Assembly: GCA_937982515.1 (NCBI GenBank)
Contig: CALJMB010000294.1
Span: forward strand, 1 to 12,333
Reading direction: 5' to 3'
DNA length: 12,333 nt
Source: an uncultured Balneolaceae bacterium
GTDB taxonomy: Bacteria > Bacteroidota > Rhodothermia > Balneolales > Balneolaceae
Shown here: positions 8,736-12,333 of the stretch, piece after piece
Position numbering within the stretch: the stretch's first letter is position 1
Layout: the number at the start of each line of letters is the position of its first letter
Notes under the pieces: model-generated
What the model saw: the letters and a program-made list of their open reading frames with translations, nothing else
What the model was told of the DNA's origin: nothing
Databases searched by the model: none
Made by a program: the position numbers and the translations under genes

Positions 8736-8765
8736 TTGCATTGATAGATAACAAATACCTATACT
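8736..8765 (+). promoter_or_regulatory. Candidate promoter of apt
   Basis: TTGCAT (8736-8741) and TATACT (8760-8765) are separated by 18 bp and resemble a sigma-70-type -35/-10 pair. The -10 lies 32 bp before the apt ATG. Primary promoters in this group can deviate from the E. coli consensus, so this is tentative. Confidence 0.3.
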
Positions 8766-8797
8766 CATATCTTCACTTAATTTAAATATTGTACTTT

Positions 8798-9340
8798 ATG
8801 GATGCTGTAAAAGATAACCTGATCGAGTTAATAAAGACTAATATCCGTACTATTCCAAACTTTCCTAAGCCCGGCATTCAGTTTAGAGATATCACACCCA
8901 TTCTTAAAGATCCGGATACTCTGGAATTTACTTCTCATCTTTTGGCGCGTCCATTCAGGCACAAGCACATCGACTATGTAGCGGGGATAGAATCCCGTGG
9001 CTTTTTATTCGGGACAAATCTGGCACAAGACCTCCATGCAGGATTCATTCCCATACGCAAACCCGGTAAATTGCCTGCCGGTACCATTTCTGCAACCTAT
9101 GCCTTAGAGTATGGTGAAGATTCGGTAGAAATGCATGCCGATGCCTTTCCCAAAGGAGCCAATGTACTTATTCATGACGATCTGATTGCCACAGGAGGCT
9201 CTGCTTCAGCTGCTACAGAGCTTGTCAATAAGCTTGGAGGCACTGTAGTTGGCTACTCCTTTATCATTGAGCTGCAAGATCTTAACGGGCGTTCCAATCT
9301 TTCTGGCGATGCCGATATAGAAGTGCTCGTCAGCTTATAG
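8798..9340 (+). CDS. apt: Adenine phosphoribosyltransferase
   Basis: This 180-residue cytoplasmic purine-salvage enzyme makes AMP and pyrophosphate from adenine and PRPP. The PRPP-binding loop VLIHDDLIATGGS is at 123-135 and the conserved AGIESRGFLFG at 62-72. The flexible-loop lysine segment RKPGKLP is at 87-93, and the N-terminal FPKPGIQFRDITPIL is at 22-36. Length matches the family. An in-frame TTG lies 9 nt upstream at 8789, but the ATG gives the usual short N-terminus. The gene appears to stand alone. A weak 5-bp hairpin (AGGAA/TTCCT, 9347-9360) follows the stop and may help end transcription. Confidence 0.96.
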   Translation: MDAVKDNLIELIKTNIRTIPNFPKPGIQFRDITPILKDPDTLEFTSHLLARPFRHKHIDYVAGIESRGFLFGTNLAQDLHAGFIPIRKPGKLPAGTISATYALEYGEDSVEMHADAFPKGANVLIHDDLIATGGSASAATELVNKLGGTVVGYSFIIELQDLNGRSNLSGDADIEVLVSL

Positions 9341-9593
9341 ATTTTTAGGAACATTTTCCTTTCTGTCATCTATAAACTGGTTGAAATCTATATAAATCAA
9401 CGCTTTTAACGGTTTAGGTAGTAAGCGACCTTCCCGAAGTGCCTGGACCGGCCGTCATTGAAGAAGTTCATTTACAAACATCTTGATGATCGGTACAGGT
9501 ACAAATTAATGCTATTTCGATGTGTGTCGGGAATGCGTGCGTTGACCAATAAATGCATCAGAATAGCTGATAAATACAATGACAGGAATGAAT

Positions 9594-10097
9594 ATGGAAA
9601 AAAGGTTATCCCATTATATCATCCTGTGTGCACTATTCACGAGCATGGCTCTCGCGGGGTGCAAACAGAGCATGGTAATAAGTAAGGTAGATTATTCACA
9701 GCCTATAGAAACGGTGCTGGAACCCGATGAAAAAGGCATAGTCAACGATATCGAGCATGGGCTGAAATTCAGCATTATGCCATTACAGTATGCCGAAACC
9801 AATGATACAGCTTCGGTTACGACAAATGAAATAAGAATGATCAGAGGGCAGGAGGGTTATTATTTCATTACCGCTCCGGGTTATAAAAATGTGTATGTAA
9901 TGAAACCTGAAAAAAACCAGATGAAACTCGAAAAGAAAATCGAAGTTTCTACAGATGGTATAGCGAAACCCGCATTCAATCAACGTGAACCGTACATACA
10001 GCTAATCAGCCGTGAAAGCGGAGAAAGCTACGCACTTTCTTCCAAAGGAATCGAAAATAGTGATAAAAACGAACCTAAGGAGGCCAAGGTACAATGA
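9594..10097 (+). CDS. Hypothetical lipoprotein, upstream partner of the coiled-coil gene
   Basis: I do not recognise this family. The protein is 167 residues from the chosen ATG. A basic N-terminus (EKR) and a hydrophobic stretch lead to a lipobox MALAGC with the lipidated Cys at 23; K-Q-S follows. The mature part is polar with alternating hydrophobics that suggest beta strands (YYFITAPGYKNVYVM). It ends in a highly charged, probably disordered tail rich in Lys, Glu and Asn. Three in-frame ATGs lie at 9579, 9588 and 9594; AGGA at 9584-9587, 6 nt before the last, favours 9594. The stop overlaps the next start as ATGA, and the next gene's AAGGAGG ribosome site lies inside this reading frame, so the two genes are translationally coupled. 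An envelope role is inferred from the lipobox only. Confidence 0.75.
   Translation: MEKRLSHYIILCALFTSMALAGCKQSMVISKVDYSQPIETVLEPDEKGIVNDIEHGLKFSIMPLQYAETNDTASVTTNEIRMIRGQEGYYFITAPGYKNVYVMKPEKNQMKLEKKIEVSTDGIAKPAFNQREPYIQLISRESGESYALSSKGIENSDKNEPKEAKVQ
10077..10083 (+). promoter_or_regulatory. Strong Shine-Dalgarno for the coiled-coil membrane gene
   Basis: AAGGAGG, fully complementary to the canonical anti-Shine-Dalgarno sequence, lies 10 nt before the ATG at 10094 and within the last codons of the lipoprotein gene. It supports this start and points to coupled translation. Confidence 0.7.
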
Positions 10098-11362
10098 AAA
10101 CTACAAAACAGGTGTTATGTCGCAGAATCGCCTCTTGTATACTGGCAGCTTTCATCGCTGCCGGTTCCAGCCTTGACGTAATGGGCCAGGCTGTCCGGTC
10201 CGACTACGAAATTCAGCGCGGTTTCAAAGAAGAGTATAAAGCCATTAGCGACAGTATAGAGTTGGTGGAAAGTCTGAAGGAGGCAAAGATGTTGTTTGAA
10301 CGCGTCAAACGATTAGAAGACGGTTATAAGAGTCATGATAATCTATTGAATAAGGTGCTTCATCCCGACACCTTTAAAGGTCGTCTGACAGATCTTAAGA
10401 GACGCACCATTACTATTCAGCGACGGATGGCTACAATCGAATATCAGGAAAATAAGCTTATCCGACTGAACGACCGGCTGGCATTTTATGGAGATCATCT
10501 CGATCGGCTAAATACCCGCTCAGACTCCCTTCGGGAAGCTATCAGGCAATCGGTAAACAGTGAGAAGGAGCTGTCAGGCCTGGTTCGCCAGTACCGGGAG
10601 AGTCTGGAAAAGCGAGACGATTTAATTCTCTCATTTGTGGATTCGATTATGGTTGCCTATGATCAAATGGATTTTCAGTCTGTAGAAAATCTGGAGAAAG
10701 TCCGGCAACAGTTACGTGTTGATGCCGGAGGCAACGCCCTGGCAATGGTGGAAGGTATTGTTCGGGAGAACATTGCATTTCTGAAATCCAATCCCAAGAT
10801 TTCCACAGAAGAATATTTACGTATGAATGCTGTACAACAGCAATTCGAGAAAATGTGGAATTCGCTGGGAGGCAAGATCACCAGCATTTATGCTGAAAAG
10901 AGTGATGAAGCAAGAGAGCAGATGAATAAGGCCATTGAAGAGTGGGATGAACAAATTTCCCAAAAAACCTGGGCATCCTTAAATCGTGCTGTCAGTGAAA
11001 CTGGAATTGATTTGCCTGAATTTAATAACAGCCAGGAATTTTACAACGTCCTGAATGGATTTCTGGATAATTCGATAAGTTCGAGTAAGGAAAAGGCTAC
11101 TGAAGAAGGATACAAGAGATATAAGCAGTTTAATGCATTCTGGACCAACCAGATAAAAGCTGAATGGTCGGCCTTTTTGGATCAGGGAGATGTACTTTCC
11201 AATCGACAGATGGCCTCGATAGACCAAAAGCTTGATGACTGGGCTGTTAACGCCGTGCCGGAATCCAATAACATACTTGTATACCTGTTAGGTGCCAGTG
11301 TGCTAGCTCTTGTGGTACTTGGTGTTATGCTGGCCAGGGAAAAAAACTATAACCGATCCTGA
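10094..11362 (+). CDS. Hypothetical coiled-coil envelope protein with C-terminal membrane anchor
   Basis: I do not recognise this 422-residue protein. A basic N-terminus (KTTK, CRR) and hydrophobic residues 12-24 look like a signal peptide, cleaved possibly near VMGQA (about 33), or alternatively a signal anchor. Residues about 45-210 are almost entirely charged helix with heptad-like spacing (SDSIELVESLKEAK, RLNDRLAFYGDHLDRLN), suggesting a long coiled coil. About 215-385 is a second, Trp-containing helical region (MWNSLGGK, EEWDEQISQKTWASL, FWTNQIKAEWSAFL). Residues 393-413 are a single membrane segment, followed by the basic tail REKNYNRS. If the signal peptide is cleaved, most of the protein lies outside the cytoplasm, anchored at its C-terminus. 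It overlaps the upstream lipoprotein gene by 4 bp, so the products may form one complex. A terminator follows. No enzymatic motif is visible. Confidence 0.8.
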   Translation: MKTTKQVLCRRIASCILAAFIAAGSSLDVMGQAVRSDYEIQRGFKEEYKAISDSIELVESLKEAKMLFERVKRLEDGYKSHDNLLNKVLHPDTFKGRLTDLKRRTITIQRRMATIEYQENKLIRLNDRLAFYGDHLDRLNTRSDSLREAIRQSVNSEKELSGLVRQYRESLEKRDDLILSFVDSIMVAYDQMDFQSVENLEKVRQQLRVDAGGNALAMVEGIVRENIAFLKSNPKISTEEYLRMNAVQQQFEKMWNSLGGKITSIYAEKSDEAREQMNKAIEEWDEQISQKTWASLNRAVSETGIDLPEFNNSQEFYNVLNGFLDNSISSSKEKATEEGYKRYKQFNAFWTNQIKAEWSAFLDQGDVLSNRQMASIDQKLDDWAVNAVPESNNILVYLLGASVLALVVLGVMLAREKNYNRS

Positions 11363-11385
11363 TCTTCACAAAAGACAGGAAACGC

Positions 11386-11425
11386 AAAAAAGAGCCGGTT
11401 TTAAGAGAGAGCCGGCTCTTTTTTT
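11386..11425. terminator. Bidirectional Rho-independent terminator
   Basis: A perfect 13-bp inverted repeat (11386-11398 with 11412-11424, core AGAGCCGG / CCGGCTCT) encloses a 13-nt loop. It has an A-tract on the left and a T-tract on the right, so it can act on both strands. It lies 23 bp after the + strand coiled-coil gene and overlaps the TAA stop of the - strand gene. Confidence 0.88.
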
Positions 11426-11831
11426 ATGTTATAACAAAGCTATCGGTTGAAAAGGAAAACAGCGTCAGTCCGAATAACACTATCAGAACGATGTATAGCA
11501 GCAGGAAAATCATTCCGGCGATAAGTAAAACCTTATTGAAAAAGAAAAACTTCCTCTGGTTTGTAAAGGCTTTAGATAGTTGATAAAAATCATTGGTATA
11601 CAAGAACCTTCGGTATTGATCAGCTGACTTGCGTAGCTTCAGATTAAAAATAATTACAGGGATACCGATGACAGCTCCAAATATGGTGAGGCTGATAAAC
11701 ACTCCATAAATAATATAGCAGGTGGCAAAAAACTTCATGTCCCGGGCCATGTGATTAACCACGGCAATTAATTCTTCGTTTTGTAACAAAGAAGTATTTT
11801 TCAACGTTATCCCGTCAACAGGCTGATGCAT
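11424..11831 (-). CDS. Small two-segment membrane protein, possibly DUF5362-like
   Basis: This 135-residue protein has a polar N-terminus, a first membrane region at about 34-63 and a second at about 99-127. The first region contains YIIYGVFISLTIFGAVIGIP followed by LKLRKSADQYRRF. The pattern of a Gly-rich membrane segment ending in 'GIPxII' followed by a charged 'LKLRKSAD' stretch reminds me of the DUF5362 group of small Bacteroidota membrane proteins. That is recall, not a search, and is tentative. The function is unknown. The TAA stop lies within the shared terminator, and the gene is convergent with the coiled-coil gene. AAAAGAA precedes the ATG, a weak ribosome site. Confidence 0.65.
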   Translation of the reverse strand: MHQPVDGITLKNTSLLQNEELIAVVNHMARDMKFFATCYIIYGVFISLTIFGAVIGIPVIIFNLKLRKSADQYRRFLYTNDFYQLSKAFTNQRKFFFFNKVLLIAGMIFLLLYIVLIVLFGLTLFSFSTDSFVIT

Positions 11832-12011
11832 TTCTTTTGATTCAAGTTATATTAGAGCGTCTTTTTCTGGCGGCTGCATTCAATTTTAAATACCAAAGGG
11901 TACATATTAACACTAAAAGATGAAAAAAAGGCATCACTGGGTTTATTTCCGATACTGTTCTTATCTTAAAAACCGGTCCGCCATGGCAGTTATATGAGGC
12001 AGACTATTTGC

Positions 12012-12028
12012 TACAAATATCATTTGTA
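12012..12028. promoter_or_regulatory. Operator-like palindrome upstream of the zinc-protease-like gene
   Basis: TACAAAT and ATTTGTA form a perfect 7-bp inverted repeat with a 3-bp spacer, 65 bp before the ATG at 12094, in the spacer between two divergent genes. The size fits a dimeric repressor site, but no regulator in the window can be linked to it, and an AT-rich palindrome this short can arise by chance. Confidence 0.3.
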
Positions 12029-12093
12029 CTGATGACACAATGAGAAATATCCCGTATACTTGAAGTCTTAAATCCAGCTGGCTTTTAAATGTT

Positions 12094-12333
12094 ATGAATA
12101 CCTTAGAAGCGCCCGGAAACCATATAATAATCGGCAGGGTAGAACGCGTTAATTTCCCAGAATGGGAGTTATTTGACATCGACGCAAAAATTGATACCGG
12201 GGCCTATACCTCAAGTCTGCATTGCCACCATATTCATGTATTCAAGAAGAATAATAAAAGATATGTACGGTTCAATCTGCTGGATCCTTCCCATGAGATA
12301 TATAATGAAAAGTTATTTGAACTACCTGTTTAT
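12094..12333 (+). CDS. ATP-dependent zinc protease family protein (RimK-associated), partial
   Basis: Only the first 80 residues are present; the frame stays open to the window edge. AKIDTGAYTSSLHC at residues 31-44, preceded by IIIGRVERVNFPEW at 11-24, is the signature of the retropepsin-like 'ATP-dependent zinc protease' family (PF05618). Asp34-Thr-Gly-Ala is the aspartyl-protease-like active-site motif. Genes of this family are often next to or fused with rimK, an ATP-grasp glutamate ligase, so rimK may follow beyond the window; this is inference. There is no signal peptide, so the product is probably cytoplasmic. No Shine-Dalgarno sequence is seen before the ATG (TTTTAAATGTT). It is divergent from the small membrane protein gene. 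Confidence 0.85.
   Translation, partial: MNTLEAPGNHIIIGRVERVNFPEWELFDIDAKIDTGAYTSSLHCHHIHVFKKNNKRYVRFNLLDPSHEIYNEKLFELPVY

Larger units (their letters stand above)
8403..8797. repeat. Spacer of decayed short tandem duplications with a GC-rich palindrome
   Basis: No gene is supported in this gap between the divergent tadA and apt. It holds several imperfect short duplications. AGCTATC/GGCTATC lie at 8423-8436, flanked by CAGTTTT at 8415 and 8436. GAATTC occurs at 8490 and 8497, with ATTCAGG at 8469 and 8499. CAACATTC occurs at 8573 and 8587, TTTACTG at 8675 and 8683, and TCATTGT/CCATTGC at 8691-8704. A GC-rich palindrome sits at 8633-8651. Promoters for both tadA and apt should lie at its two ends. 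Confidence 0.5.

Noticed and set aside
8425..8785. Short frames on both strands in the tadA-apt spacer
   Set aside because: They run across the tandem duplications and the GC palindrome, with no motif or ribosome site.
8789..8797. TTG start adding three residues to Apt
   Set aside because: The ATG at 8798 gives the normal N-terminus of the family.
9341..9593. Possible tRNA or structured RNA between apt and the lipoprotein gene
   Set aside because: No cloverleaf arms or conserved T-loop sequence could be found; only a weak 5-bp hairpin just after apt.
9458..9685. 75-codon + strand frame from a TTG, between apt and the lipoprotein gene
   Set aside because: It overlaps the lipoprotein gene in another frame, has no ribosome site and shows no recognisable motif.
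11961..12179. 72-codon - strand frame in the divergent spacer
   Set aside because: It is antisense to the start of the zinc-protease-like gene, whose signature motif is clear, and has no supporting ribosome site.

Overview
The window looks like chromosomal DNA from the Bacteroidota/Balneolota side of the FCB group. The main evidence is a complete SusC/SusD pair: an outer-membrane TonB-dependent receptor with STN and carboxypeptidase-D-like N-terminal domains, followed by a starch-binding-like lipoprotein. Several genes carry recognisable Shine-Dalgarno sequences (for example a full AAGGAGG before the gene at 10094). That is uncommon in Bacteroidia and is one weak hint of a Balneolota/Rhodothermota-type lineage. 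The genus cannot be told from this sequence.

Layout. (1) 231-5452, + strand: susC-susD operon, 14 bp between genes, closed by a strong intrinsic terminator (5487-5525). (2) 5526-5918: a gene-free spacer rich in TATAG/GCTATAGC words, with a small GC hairpin before the next gene. (3) 5919-6797, + strand: a hydroxypyruvate-isomerase-like TIM-barrel protein with a twin-arginine-type leader. (4) 6830-8402, - strand: tadA followed by apbE, convergent with the isomerase-like gene. (5) 8403-8797: a spacer with decayed short tandem duplications and a GC-rich palindrome. (6) 8798-9340, + strand: apt. (7) 9594-11362, + strand: two unrecognised genes overlapping by ATGA, a lipoprotein and a signal-bearing coiled-coil protein with a C-terminal membrane anchor, closed by a bidirectional terminator. 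(8) 11424-11831, - strand: a small two-segment membrane protein. (9) 12094 to the right edge, + strand: the start of an aspartyl-protease-fold 'ATP-dependent zinc protease' family protein, cut by the window end.

How the genes work together. SusC/SusD should bind and import an unidentified oligosaccharide or other polymer. The STN domain suggests the receptor also signals inward to a FecR-type anti-sigma/ECF sigma pair, which would lie outside this window. The isomerase-like protein may act on a sugar or sugar acid outside the cytoplasm, but it is separated from susCD by a terminator. tadA, apt and apbE are housekeeping functions (tRNA wobble editing, adenine salvage, flavinylation of exported proteins). 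The least explained part is the translationally coupled lipoprotein/coiled-coil pair at 9594-11362, which looks like a two-component envelope assembly of unknown function. No mobile element, CRISPR array, tRNA or rRNA was seen.
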